A DNA stretch of 64,000 bases from UBA5336 sp964412785 (GTDB lineage Bacteria; Pseudomonadota; Alphaproteobacteria; Caulobacterales; Hyphomonadaceae), in assembly GCA_964412785.1 (NCBI GenBank), contig CAYPQD010000005.1, positions 1-64,000 of the forward strand, written 5' to 3'. Both the position numbers and the translations under genes were made by a program. The notes below the pieces were generated by a model that saw only the letters and a program-made list of their open reading frames with translations, did not search any database and was not told where the DNA came from. How positions within the stretch are numbered: the first letter of the stretch is position 1; every line of letters starts with the position of its first letter. Of the stretch, positions 43,294 through 52,446 are shown in pieces.

Positions 43294-46200
43294 TACCCCC
43301 ACCCTCCCCGACATGACGCCGGTCCGGGTCGTCCTGATTTCCCTTGACCGCCAGCTCGAGGGCGCCGTCGCGCGCGCCCGCGCCGCGCTCCGCCGCGACC
43401 TGCCGAACCTCACACTGAGTTTCCATGTCGCCACGGACTGGGCGCGCAGCCCACAGGCCCTCGACGCCTGCAAGCAGGATATCGCCCGGGCCGACCTGAT
43501 CGTGGCGTCCATGCTGTTCATCGAGGAGCACATCAAGGCGGTCCTGCCGGACCTTGAGGCCCGCCGGCCGCACTGTGACGCCATCGCCGGCTGCCTTGCC
43601 GCCTCCGAGGTTGTCAAGCTGACGCGACTTGGCCGGTTCGACATGGCCAAGCCGGAAAGCGGGCCGATCGCGCTGCTGAAGCGCCTGCGCGGTTCCAGCG
43701 GCTCAGGCGGCGCCTCGAAGGCGGGCGCCAAGCAGATGAAGACACTGCGCCGGCTGCCGAAACTCCTGCGCTATGTGCCCGGGACGGCACAGGACGTTCG
43801 CGCCTACTTCCTGACAATGCAGTATTGGCTGTCGGGTTCGGACGGTAACATTGCCAACCTCGTGCGTTTCCTTCTCGGGCGCTATGCCACGGGAGAGCGG
43901 GCGCATTTGCGCGACATGCTCGAGGCGGCGCCGCCGGAGGAATTCCCCGATGTCGGCGTCTACCACCCGGCCCTGCCCGCGCGGGTCAGCGAGAGCGCTG
44001 ACGCCCTGCCCGGCGCAGGCAGCGCGCGCCCGCGCGTCGGCTTGCTGATCATGCGCTCCTATGTCCTGTCCGGCGACACCGGCCATTATGACGGAGTGAT
44101 CGCCGCGCTCGAAGCAGAGGGGCTTGCCGTCGTGCCGGCCTTTGCCAGCGGTCTCGACAATCGCGAGGCGATCGAGCGCTATTTCGTCGATCCGGCTGGC
44201 GACACGCGCGTTGATGCCATCGTCTCCCTGACCGGCTTCTCGCTGGTTGGCGGGCCCGCCTACAATGACGCCGAGGCCGGCGCGGATATCCTTGCGCGCC
44301 TCGACGTGCCCTATGTCGCCGCCCATGCCATGGAGTTCCAGACGCTGCAGGAATGGGGCAGCAATGGCCAGGGCATGACCCCGGTGGAGACCACGCTGAT
44401 GGTGGCGATCCCGGAACTCGACGGTGCCACAGGGCCGATCATCTTCGGCGGCCGCGCCGCTCCCGGTGTGGAATGCACCGGCTGCGCGCGCCACTGCCAG
44501 TTCGAAGGGCCGGCCGGCCCGGAGGGCCACCGCATGCGCGCCTGCCCTGAGCGCAATGACCGCCTCGCCGCCCGCGTCGCCAGACTTGTCGGGCTGCGTC
44601 GCAAGGCGGCCAGCGAGCGCCGGATCGCGGTGACCCTGTTCAATTTCCCGCCCAACAGCGGCGCGGTTGGCACCGCCGCCTATCTTTCGGTGTTCGAGTC
44701 GCTCTTCAACACCCTGAAGGGCCTCAAGGCCGATGGCTACCAGGTTGACCTGCCGGCCTCGCCGGACGCACTGCGCAAGGCGCTGCTCGGTGGCAACTCC
44801 GCGCGCCACGGTACCGATGGCAATGTCCACGCGCAGGTGCCGGCCAGCACCCATATTGCGCGCGAGCGTCGCCTTGCCGAGATCGAGGCCCAGTGGGGCG
44901 CCGCGCCCGGACGCCAGCTCTCTGACGGCCGCTCGATCCATATTCTCGGCGAGCGTTTCGGGAATGTCTTTGTCGGCCTGCAGCCGGGCTTCGGCTATGA
45001 GGGCGACCCGATGCGGCTGCTGTTCGAGCAGGGTTTCGCCCCGACCCACGCCTTCGCTGCCTATTACACCTGGCTGCGCGACGATTTCGGCGCCGATGCG
45101 ATCCTGCATTTCGGCACCCATGGCGCGCTCGAATTCATGCCGGGCAAGCAAGCCGGCCTCAGCGGCGACTGCTGGCCGGACGACCTCATTGGCGCGCTGC
45201 CGAACTTCTATTTCTACGCCGCCAACAATCCTTCCGAGGCTGCGATCGCCAAGCGCCGCTCGGCTGCGACGACGCTGAGCTACCTGACCCCGCCCGTGAC
45301 CGAGGCCGGGCTCTACCGGGAGCTGGCGGAACTCAGATCGACAATCGTTCGTTACCGCATGACAGCGCCGGACGAGGCGGATGCGCGCGCCCGCCTCGCC
45401 GACCTCATACAGGCGCAGGCGGCCACCCTCGAGCTCAGCGCTGCCGAGCCGCTCTGGCGCGATGATGAACGCGACGCCCGGATCGACGCGGTCCGCGCCG
45501 CCCTCGACGAGGTCGAAGCCTCCCTGATCCCGCATGGCCTGCATGTCGCCGGCGAGGTGCCAAGCCTGACCGAGCGCGTCGACATGATGGCGGCAATCCC
45601 TTCCCATGATGGCGAGCCCCCCCTGCCGCGCGCGGCGATCGAGGCGCTGGCCCGCGGCGAAGCCGCCCGGACCGTCGCCCAGACGCTCGCCCCCGGCCAG
45701 GTCGAGGCGTGCGAACGGATCGCCCGGATCGCCCGCCACCTGGCGACCGACACCGAAGTCCCCGCGCTGGTGCATGCGCTCGGTGGCGGCTTCGTACGCC
45801 CGGTGGCCGGCGGCGATCTCATCCGCAATCCGGACATCCTGCCGACCGGGCGCAACATCCATGGCTTCGACCCTTTCCGCCTGCCGAGCGCCCATGCGGT
45901 GCGCGAGGGCGCCGCGCAGGCTGCCCGCCTGCTGGAACGGCACGAGGCCGACACCGGCGCCCCGCCGGAGACCGTGGCGATGGTGCTCTGGGGCACCGAC
46001 AACCTGAAGAGCGAGGGTGCCCAACTCGCCCAGGCGCTGGCCCTCATCGGCGCCGTGCCGCGCCATGACAGCTATGGCCGCCTCGCCGGCGCGAGCCTCA
46101 TCCCGCTTGAGGACCTCGGCCGGCCGCGGATCGACGTGGTGGCGACACTGTCGGGCATTTTCCGCGACCTCCTGCCGATGCAGTCGAAACTGATCGCCGA

Positions 46201-47050
46201 GGCCGCCTTCGTCGCCGCCATGGCCGACGAGCCGGAGCACCTCAACTTCGTGCGCAAGCACACCCTCGCCTACCAGGCCGCCCATGGCTGCGACCTGGAA
46301 ACCGCAGCGCTGCGCGTGTTCTCCAACGCCGAAGGGGCCTATGGTGCCAACGTCAACCAGCTGATCGACGCCGGATGCTGGGAAGATGAGGACGACCTCG
46401 CCGAGGCGTTCTCCAAGCGCAAGTGCTTCGCCTATGGCCGCAATGGCACGCCGGTGGCGCAGTCGGGCCTGCTCAACACCATCATGGCCGATGTCGACCT
46501 TGCCTACCAGAATCTGGAATCGGTCGAGCTCGGCGTCACCACCATCGACCACTATTTTGATACCCTCGGCGGAATCGGACGGGCCGTTAAGAAGGCAAAG
46601 GGGAGCGACGCGCCGATCTATATCGGAGACGAGACCCGCGGTGCCGGCGGCCAGGTGCGCACGCTGGCCGAACAGGTCGCGCTGGAGACCCGCACCCGCA
46701 CCCTGAACCCGAAATGGTATGAGGGCATGCTGCGCCATGGCTATGAGGGCGTGCGCCAGATCGAGGCGCAGGTGACCAATACCATGGGCTGGTCTGCCAC
46801 CACCGGCCAGGTCGCGCCGTGGATCTACGAGAAGATCGGCGAGACCTTCGTGCTCGATACAGCGCTGCGCGAACGCCTGGCCGCGCTCAACCCGAAATCC
46901 TGCGCGGCGCTCACTAATCGCCTGCTTGAGGCTTGTGACCGCAATTACTGGCAACCCGACGAAGCGACGCTGGAGGCGCTGCGGCGCGCCGGCGAGGACC
47001 TGGAAGACCGCATTGAAGGCCTGCCGATGGCCGACAGCGCGGCCGCCTGA
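43283..47050 (+). CDS. bchH: magnesium chelatase subunit H
   Basis: A 1255-residue porphyrin-binding subunit that inserts Mg2+ into protoporphyrin IX together with BchI and BchD. Blocks seen: CTGCARHCQFEGPAGPEGHRMRACPERND, NFPPNSGAVGTAAYLSVFESL, LHFGTHGALEFMPGKQAGLSGDCWPD, and near the end YGANVNQLIDAGCWEDEDDLAEAF and NPKWYEGMLRHGYEGVRQIE. The start at 43283 lies within the end of bchB and is preceded by GAAGG. The partner genes bchI and bchD are not in this window. Confidence 0.96.
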   Translation: MAADTPTLPDMTPVRVVLISLDRQLEGAVARARAALRRDLPNLTLSFHVATDWARSPQALDACKQDIARADLIVASMLFIEEHIKAVLPDLEARRPHCDAIAGCLAASEVVKLTRLGRFDMAKPESGPIALLKRLRGSSGSGGASKAGAKQMKTLRRLPKLLRYVPGTAQDVRAYFLTMQYWLSGSDGNIANLVRFLLGRYATGERAHLRDMLEAAPPEEFPDVGVYHPALPARVSESADALPGAGSARPRVGLLIMRSYVLSGDTGHYDGVIAALEAEGLAVVPAFASGLDNREAIERYFVDPAGDTRVDAIVSLTGFSLVGGPAYNDAEAGADILARLDVPYVAAHAMEFQTLQEWGSNGQGMTPVETTLMVAIPELDGATGPIIFGGRAAPGVECTGCARHCQFEGPAGPEGHRMRACPERNDRLAARVARLVGLRRKAASERRIAVTLFNFPPNSGAVGTAAYLSVFESLFNTLKGLKADGYQVDLPASPDALRKALLGGNSARHGTDGNVHAQVPASTHIARERRLAEIEAQWGAAPGRQLSDGRSIHILGERFGNVFVGLQPGFGYEGDPMRLLFEQGFAPTHAFAAYYTWLRDDFGADAILHFGTHGALEFMPGKQAGLSGDCWPDDLIGALPNFYFYAANNPSEAAIAKRRSAATTLSYLTPPVTEAGLYRELAELRSTIVRYRMTAPDEADARARLADLIQAQAATLELSAAEPLWRDDERDARIDAVRAALDEVEASLIPHGLHVAGEVPSLTERVDMMAAIPSHDGEPPLPRAAIEALARGEAARTVAQTLAPGQVEACERIARIARHLATDTEVPALVHALGGGFVRPVAGGDLIRNPDILPTGRNIHGFDPFRLPSAHAVREGAAQAARLLERHEADTGAPPETVAMVLWGTDNLKSEGAQLAQALALIGAVPRHDSYGRLAGASLIPLEDLGRPRIDVVATLSGIFRDLLPMQSKLIAEAAFVAAMADEPEHLNFVRKHTLAYQAAHGCDLETAALRVFSNAEGAYGANVNQLIDAGCWEDEDDLAEAFSKRKCFAYGRNGTPVAQSGLLNTIMADVDLAYQNLESVELGVTTIDHYFDTLGGIGRAVKKAKGSDAPIYIGDETRGAGGQVRTLAEQVALETRTRTLNPKWYEGMLRHGYEGVRQIEAQVTNTMGWSATTGQVAPWIYEKIGETFVLDTALRERLAALNPKSCAALTNRLLEACDRNYWQPDEATLEALRRAGEDLEDRIEGLPMADSAAA

Positions 47051-47072
47051 GACGACGAGGAGGAGACCTGAA

Positions 47073-47978
47073 ATGACCCTGCTTACCCTTGACCGCCCCG
47101 GCGCGCGGCCTGTGCGCCCCGACGGCGAAGGCAGCGTACAGGTCCAGATGGACCCATCGCTCTCGATCGAGACCGCCAAGGTGTTCGCCGTCTATGGCAA
47201 GGGTGGGATCGGCAAGTCGACGACCTCATCCAACCTGTCGGTGGCGTTCTCAAAGCTCGGCAAGCGCGTCCTGCAGATCGGCTGCGACCCGAAGCATGAC
47301 AGCACCTTCACCCTGACCAAGCGCCTTGCGCCGACGGTGATCGACGTGCTGGAATCTGTCGACTTTCACACCGAGGAGCTGCGCCCTGAGGACTATGTCT
47401 TCGAGGGCTATAACGGCGTGATGTGCGTGGAGGCAGGCGGACCGCCGGCGGGCACCGGCTGTGGCGGCTATGTGGTGGGCCAGACGGTCAAGCTCCTGAA
47501 GGAGCACCACCTGCTGGAAGACACCGATGTGGTCATCTTCGACGTTCTCGGCGATGTCGTCTGCGGCGGCTTTGCCTCGCCATTGCAGCATGCCGACCGG
47601 GGCCTGATCGTCACCGCCAACGACTTCGACTCGATCTTCGCGATGAACCGGATCGTCTCGGCGATTCAGGCAAAAGCGAAGAATTATGACGTGCGCCTCG
47701 GCGGCGTCATCGCCAATCGCAGCGCCGCGACCGACGAGATCGACCGGTTCTGCGACGCGACCGGGCTGAAACGCCTCGCCCACTTCCCCGATCTCGACAT
47801 CATCCGGCGTTCACGCCTGAAGAAATCGACCCTGTTCGAGATGGAAGCCACGCCGGAACTGGAAGCCGTGCAGCAGGAATATATGCGCCTCGCCGCAACG
47901 CTGTGGGCGGGTGTCGAGGAACTCGATGCGAGCCCCATGAAGGATCGCGAAATCTTCGACTTCCTGGGTTTCGACTGA
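47073..47978 (+). CDS. bchL: light-independent protochlorophyllide reductase iron protein
   Basis: A 301-residue NifH-like ATPase donating electrons to BchNB. The P-loop GKGGIGKS is at 42-49, IGCDPKHDSTFTLT follows, and cluster cysteines are in GTGCGGYVV and GDVVCGGFASPL. The C-terminal LDASPMKDREIFDFLGFD is typical. A strong GAGGAGGAG ribosome site precedes the ATG. The first 30 residues are variable. Confidence 0.96.
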   Translation: MTLLTLDRPGARPVRPDGEGSVQVQMDPSLSIETAKVFAVYGKGGIGKSTTSSNLSVAFSKLGKRVLQIGCDPKHDSTFTLTKRLAPTVIDVLESVDFHTEELRPEDYVFEGYNGVMCVEAGGPPAGTGCGGYVVGQTVKLLKEHHLLEDTDVVIFDVLGDVVCGGFASPLQHADRGLIVTANDFDSIFAMNRIVSAIQAKAKNYDVRLGGVIANRSAATDEIDRFCDATGLKRLAHFPDLDIIRRSRLKKSTLFEMEATPELEAVQQEYMRLAATLWAGVEELDASPMKDREIFDFLGFD

Positions 47979-47993
47979 GAGGAGCGAGGCGAG

Positions 47994-48695
47994 ATGGCAA
48001 GCACCACCTACCTGAAGACGCGCAGCGCGCTGGAGACCTATTTCGACCGCACCGCGGCCGACGCATGGGCCAAGCTCACCTCCGATGCGCCGGTCAGCGG
48101 CATCCGCGCCACCGTGCGGGCGGGCCGCGACGCCATGCGCGCGATGCTGCTTGACTGGCTCGGCGAGGACCTGACCGGCCGGCGCGTGCTCGACGCCGGC
48201 TGTGGCGCCGGCCAGCTTGCTCTGGAGGCCGCCCGCCGCGGCGCCCATGTCACCGCCATCGACCTGTCGCAGACACTGGTGAAGCTTGCGGCCGAACGCG
48301 CGGGCGATACCCCGCTTGCCGGCTCGATCGACTTCCGTGTCGGCGATGCCTTCGATTCGGGCCTCGGCGCCTTCGATCACATCGTAGCCATGGACAGCGT
48401 CATCCACTACGGCGCCAGCGATATTGTCTCGATCCTCAACGGTTTCGCTGCGCGGGCGGAACGCTCGGTCCTGTTCACCTTCGCCCCGCGGACGCCTGCC
48501 CTGTCGATGATGCACGCCGCCGGCCAGCTGTTTCCGCGCTCTGACCGCTCACCGGCGATCCAGCCGGTCGGCGAGGCGGGCCTGACCCGGCGGATCGCCG
48601 CACATACGGGTCTTTCCCTATGGCAGCCGGGCCGAACCCGTCGAATAAAATCAGGCTTCTACTATTCGCAGGCGATGGAGCTCGTCCTGAAGTGA
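47994..48695 (+). CDS. bchM: magnesium-protoporphyrin IX O-methyltransferase
   Basis: A 233-residue SAM methyltransferase that methylates the C13 propionate of Mg-protoporphyrin. SAM motif: VLDAGCGAGQLALEAARRGAHVTAIDLS. VAMDSVIHYGASDI and FTFAPRTPALSMMHAAGQLFPRSDRSPAIQPV are BchM-specific. GAGGAGCGAGG precedes the ATG. It overlaps lhaA by GTGA. Confidence 0.94.
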   Translation: MASTTYLKTRSALETYFDRTAADAWAKLTSDAPVSGIRATVRAGRDAMRAMLLDWLGEDLTGRRVLDAGCGAGQLALEAARRGAHVTAIDLSQTLVKLAAERAGDTPLAGSIDFRVGDAFDSGLGAFDHIVAMDSVIHYGASDIVSILNGFAARAERSVLFTFAPRTPALSMMHAAGQLFPRSDRSPAIQPVGEAGLTRRIAAHTGLSLWQPGRTRRIKSGFYYSQAMELVLK

Positions 48696-50128
48696 GACCG
48701 CACACGCGCCCCCGGATCGCCGACATGTGGCAGGGACTTGGCACGCGGTTCCTGCCGTTTGCAGACGCGGCGAGTGACACGCTGCCACTGCCGCGACTGC
48801 TGCGCCTGTCGCTGTTCCAGGTGTCGGCCGGGATGGCGCTTACCCTGCTCACCGGCACGCTCAACCGCGTGATGATCCTGGAACTGGCCGTGCCGGCGGT
48901 GATCGTCGCGGTCATGCTCTCGCTGCCGCTGGTCTTCGCGCCCCTGCGCGCGCTGATCGGACACCGGTCCGACACCCACCGCTCCGTCCTCGGCTGGCGC
49001 CGGGGCCCATATATCTGGTTTGGCTCCATGTTCATGTTCGGCGGGCTGGCGATCATGCCGTTCGCGCTACTGATCCTGGCGGGCGACACCCACGGGCCGG
49101 CCTGGATCGGCCAGCTCGGCGCCGCGCTTGCCTTCCTGATGGTCGGCGCCGGACTGCACACGGTGCAGACTGCAGGCCTTGCGCTCGCCACCGACATTGC
49201 GCCGGAGGACACCCGCCCGCGCGTCGTTGCCCTGCTCTATGTCATGCTGCTGGTCGGCATGGGCGTCAGCGCGCTGGTCTTCGGCTGGCTCCTGTCGGAG
49301 TTCAGCCAGTTGCAGCTCATCAAGGTTATCCAGGGCTCCGCCGTGGTCGCCATGGCGCTCAACCTGATCGCCCTGTGGAAACAGGAGCCGCGCCTGCAGG
49401 CGAGCGCGCGCGAGGATGTGGCGCCGAGCTTTGCCGAAGCGCTCGGCAGTCTCACCGGCGACCGCTATGCCCGGCGCCTTCTGGTCGCGGTGGGCCTCGG
49501 CGCGGCCGCCTTCAGCATGCAGGACGTGCTGCTGGAGCCCTATGGCGGCGAGATCCTTGGCATGAGCGTTGCCGCCACGACACGACTGACGGCCCTGTTC
49601 GCGCTGGGCACGCTGGGCGGCTTTGCCCTCGCGGCGCGCCAGCTCGGCCGCGGCGCCGACCCGCACCGCCTCGCCGCGGTGGGCCTGCTGGCGGGCATCG
49701 GCGCCTTCTCACTGGTGATCTTCTCCGACCCGCTCGGCCTGCCTCTGCTTTTCCAGGCCGGTGCGGCGCTCATAGGCTTTGGCGGCGGGCTGTTCTCCGT
49801 CTGCACGCTGACCGCGGCAATGACGCTGGCTGAAAGCCGCGACAGCGGCATCGCGCTCGGCACCTGGGGCGCGGTCAACGCCACGGCGGTCGGTCTCGCG
49901 CTCGCGCTCGGTGGGGCGATCCGCGACGGCGTCGGCGCGCTCGCCGGAACCGGCCGGCTCGGCGAGGCCTTCATGGATGACGCGGTTGGCTACAGCGTTG
50001 TCTACCATCTCGAAATCCTCCTGCTTTTCGCGACCATGGTCGTCATCGGCCCGCTCGCCCGACTCGCCCCTCCCCCCTCTGACCCCAACCGGACCCGTGA
50101 CTTCGGTCTCGCAGCCTTTCCGAACTGA
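48692..50128 (+). CDS. lhaA: PucC-family light-harvesting assembly protein LhaA
   Basis: A 478-residue twelve-helix MFS-like protein. The family block LLTGTLNRVMILELAVPAVIVAVMLSLPLVFAPLRALIGHRSD is followed by WRRGPYIWFGSMFMFGGLAIMPF. Encoded between bchM and puhA, it corresponds to LhaA, an LH1 assembly factor. The start is the GTG at 48692 overlapping the bchM stop; an ATG at 48725 is an alternative. Confidence 0.92.
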   Translation: MRPHTRPRIADMWQGLGTRFLPFADAASDTLPLPRLLRLSLFQVSAGMALTLLTGTLNRVMILELAVPAVIVAVMLSLPLVFAPLRALIGHRSDTHRSVLGWRRGPYIWFGSMFMFGGLAIMPFALLILAGDTHGPAWIGQLGAALAFLMVGAGLHTVQTAGLALATDIAPEDTRPRVVALLYVMLLVGMGVSALVFGWLLSEFSQLQLIKVIQGSAVVAMALNLIALWKQEPRLQASAREDVAPSFAEALGSLTGDRYARRLLVAVGLGAAAFSMQDVLLEPYGGEILGMSVAATTRLTALFALGTLGGFALAARQLGRGADPHRLAAVGLLAGIGAFSLVIFSDPLGLPLLFQAGAALIGFGGGLFSVCTLTAAMTLAESRDSGIALGTWGAVNATAVGLALALGGAIRDGVGALAGTGRLGEAFMDDAVGYSVVYHLEILLLFATMVVIGPLARLAPPPSDPNRTRDFGLAAFPN

Positions 50129-50152
50129 CCCCGCGCACCAAGGAGCAAACCC

Positions 50153-50950
50153 ATGATTTTCGGCGGCGAATTTGTAGCAGGGATCGACCTCGTCGATGTC
50201 TGCCTCTGGCTTTTCACCATCTTCTTTCTCTTCCTCGTGCTCTATCTCCAGCGCGAGGGAATGCGCGAGGGCTATCCGACAGAGCCCGACACGCCGACGC
50301 CGGAGCGCGGACGTGCTGCCAAACCGTTCTATGGGCCGACGCCGAAGACCTACAAGCTGCCCCATGGCCGCGACGACGTGACCGTCGAATTCAGCGAGGC
50401 TGACACCCGCGACCTTGCCCTGAAGCGGACCGCTCCCTGGCCGGGCGCGCCGTTCGTGCCGACAGGCGACCCGATGGCCGACGGCGTCGGTCCGGCTTCC
50501 TATGCCGAGCGCAAGGACTATCCGGATCTGACGCTGGAAGGCCTGCCGCGCATCGCCCCCTTCCGGGTTAGCGAGGGCTATTATGTCCCCAACGATGATG
50601 TCGACCCGCGCGGGCTGCGCGTCATCGCCGGTGATGGCAAGGTTGCTGGCGAGGTGGTGGATCTGTGGGTCGACCGCTCCGAGGCGATCATCCGCTATTA
50701 CGAGGTCGAGGTCCCGCTGGAGGATGGTAACACACGCAGGGTGCTCCTGCCGGTGCCGTTCGCGCGCATCTGCAAGCGCCGCCTCGACAAATGGGTGCAG
50801 GTCGATGCGATCTTTGCCGCGCATTTCCCGAAGGTCCCGGCAATCAAGTCGCCCGACAGCGTTACCCGCCTGGAAGAGGACAAGATCCAGGGCTTCTATG
50901 GTGGCGGCAAGCTTTACGCCTCCCGCCAGCGCCAGGAGCCGCTGCTATGA
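50153..50950 (+). CDS. puhA: photosynthetic reaction centre H subunit
   Basis: A 265-residue subunit with one N-terminal membrane helix (about 12-32: DLVDVCLWLFTIFFLFLVLYL) and a large cytoplasmic domain that shields the quinone sites. Conserved segments are KTYKLPHGR, ADGVGPASYAERKDYPDLTLEGLPRIAPFRV, and a PRC-barrel with YYVPNDDVDPRGLRVIAGDGKVAGEVVDLWVDRSE. It overlaps puhB by ATGA. Confidence 0.95.
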   Translation: MIFGGEFVAGIDLVDVCLWLFTIFFLFLVLYLQREGMREGYPTEPDTPTPERGRAAKPFYGPTPKTYKLPHGRDDVTVEFSEADTRDLALKRTAPWPGAPFVPTGDPMADGVGPASYAERKDYPDLTLEGLPRIAPFRVSEGYYVPNDDVDPRGLRVIAGDGKVAGEVVDLWVDRSEAIIRYYEVEVPLEDGNTRRVLLPVPFARICKRRLDKWVQVDAIFAAHFPKVPAIKSPDSVTRLEEDKIQGFYGGGKLYASRQRQEPLL

Positions 50951-51636
50951 GCCTGTTCCACGACGAGGAAAACGGCCCGAGCGAACCGATCCGTGGCCTG
51001 CCGGAACTGCTTCCGGCGGGGGAGGACATCCTATGGCAGGGCAGGCCGAGCGCCCGGGCACTGGCCATTCACGCCTTCCATGTGCGCTTCATCGCCCTGT
51101 GGTTTGTCGGCATGACCAGCTGGCGGATGGCAGCAATGTCCAGCAATGGCGCGCCGGGGTCGGAGCTCACCAGCGTGGCCCTCACGGCGGCCGGACTGGG
51201 TGTTGCCGGGCTGGCGGTGGTCTGCCTGCTCGCCTGGGCGGTCGCACGGTCCACGATCTTCACGTTGACCAACAGGCGGATGGTGATCCGCCATGGCGCG
51301 GCGATCCGCAAATACATCAACCTGCCGTTTACGCGCATCAAGTCGGCAAACCTCAGACGCCACGGCAATGGGCGGGGTGACATCGCGCTGACGCTGCAGG
51401 GCAAGGGCCGGATCGGCTATTTGCACCTGTGGCCGTATGCCCGCCCCTTCAGGTTCGCGCCGACCGAGCCGTTGCTGCGCGGCGTGCCGGACGCCGAGGC
51501 GGTCGCAGCGCGCCTTACCGCTGCCGCCCTCGCGGCTGCGCCCGAGCAGGTCAGACTGGCCCCTGAGGACGGCGGCACCGGGTCTCCCGCCCGCCCGGTC
51601 ACAGCCCCCCGGGCCGATGCCCTCGGCTCGGCCTGA
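50947..51636 (+). CDS. puhB: photosynthetic complex assembly protein PuhB
   Basis: A 229-residue membrane protein needed for reaction-centre assembly. It opens with a soluble segment containing LPELLPAGEDILWQGRPSARALA, then membrane segments (around 46-66 and 78-100), then a PH-like bPH2 domain with FTLTNRRMVIRHGAAIRKYINLPFTRI. The final 30 residues are low-complexity. The start codon overlaps the puhA stop. Confidence 0.9.
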   Translation: MSLFHDEENGPSEPIRGLPELLPAGEDILWQGRPSARALAIHAFHVRFIALWFVGMTSWRMAAMSSNGAPGSELTSVALTAAGLGVAGLAVVCLLAWAVARSTIFTLTNRRMVIRHGAAIRKYINLPFTRIKSANLRRHGNGRGDIALTLQGKGRIGYLHLWPYARPFRFAPTEPLLRGVPDAEAVAARLTAAALAAAPEQVRLAPEDGGTGSPARPVTAPRADALGSA

Positions 51637-51673
51637 CCGGTGACAGACCGAGAAAGAATGGAGCTCATACAAG

Positions 51674-52141
51674 ATGGCTGAAGCCCTGCCCCACCATGAC
51701 GAAATCCGCGTACCGACCACGTTCCTGGTCGTGACGGGCCTGGTGATCGCTCTCGTTATCGGCTTTGTCGCCCTGTCGCGCACTACGGGAATCGGACAGC
51801 AGAAGCCAATGGCCTATGACGCGGCCGAGACGCTGAACGTGCGCTTTGTCGATGAGGCCGATGGCGGGGTCGGCGTCTATGCCGCCGATGATGGCCGTCC
51901 GGTGCACATTTATCCGCCGACGACCGGGGGTTTCGTGCGCACGGCCCTGCGCTCCATGGCACTGGAACGCAAGCGCGAGGCGGTTTCTCCGGAGGTGCCC
52001 TTCACCCTGGTGCGCACCGTGACCGGCCGCTTCATCCTGGAAGACCCGGCAACGCGCAACACCGTCCTGCTCAACGCCTTTGCCGACGGCAATGCCGAGA
52101 GCTTCGCCGTCATTTTCGAAACGGAGGCGACCACGCCATGA
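51674..52141 (+). CDS. puhC: photosynthetic complex assembly protein PuhC
   Basis: A 155-residue single-span protein. An N-terminal helix (about 17-36) is followed by a periplasmic domain with ETLNVRFVDEADGGVGVYAADDGRPV and GFVRTALRSMALERKR, matching the PuhC family. It is involved in reaction-centre/LH1 core assembly. It ends ATGA with the 102-aa gene. Confidence 0.88.
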   Translation: MAEALPHHDEIRVPTTFLVVTGLVIALVIGFVALSRTTGIGQQKPMAYDAAETLNVRFVDEADGGVGVYAADDGRPVHIYPPTTGGFVRTALRSMALERKREAVSPEVPFTLVRTVTGRFILEDPATRNTVLLNAFADGNAESFAVIFETEATTP

Positions 52142-52446
52142 TACAGTCGCAGCGACACCCAGCACCGCGGCGCTTCGATGTGCCCTGTACCATCACGGTA
52201 ATCCACACCAATGATTCGCTGGAAGCCCATGTCGATCTCGGCGGACACATGGACCGACAGGTCGGCGACAGGATCCGCGTCCATGGCGCCGCGATCACCG
52301 TGCCTTTCGGCGACACGATTACCGTCCACCGCGTCGCCACCGTGACCCGTGCCGGCTTCCTGGAGCGGCTCTGGGTCCGGCTGATGGCGATGTTCGAACT
52401 CAAGGAATTGTACGAGGTAAGCTTCAGCCCGGGGAACCTAAGATGA
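52138..52446 (+). CDS. puh-operon protein of 102 aa, unrecognised
   Basis: A 102-residue soluble protein between puhC and acsF, both junctions being ATGA overlaps. That is strong evidence for a real gene. It has a beta-rich middle (CTITVIHTNDSLEAHVDLGGH, GDRIRVHGAAITVPFGDTITV) and a C-terminal helix ERLWVRLMAMFELKELYEV. Rhodobacter has a short ORF (orf55) at the same place, but this one is longer and I see no clear relation. A role next to AcsF, for example cyclase stability or cofactor supply, is only inference. Confidence 0.75.
   Translation: MIQSQRHPAPRRFDVPCTITVIHTNDSLEAHVDLGGHMDRQVGDRIRVHGAAITVPFGDTITVHRVATVTRAGFLERLWVRLMAMFELKELYEVSFSPGNLR

Noticed and set aside
41479..43731. 750-codon minus-strand frame across bchB and bchN
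   Set aside because: Antisense to overlapping, clearly identified bch genes.
43703..47179. 1158-codon open frame on the minus strand opposite bchH
   Set aside because: It is antisense to bchH, whose motifs and start are certain. The translation is compositionally odd (histidine-, arginine- and glycine-rich) with no family features.
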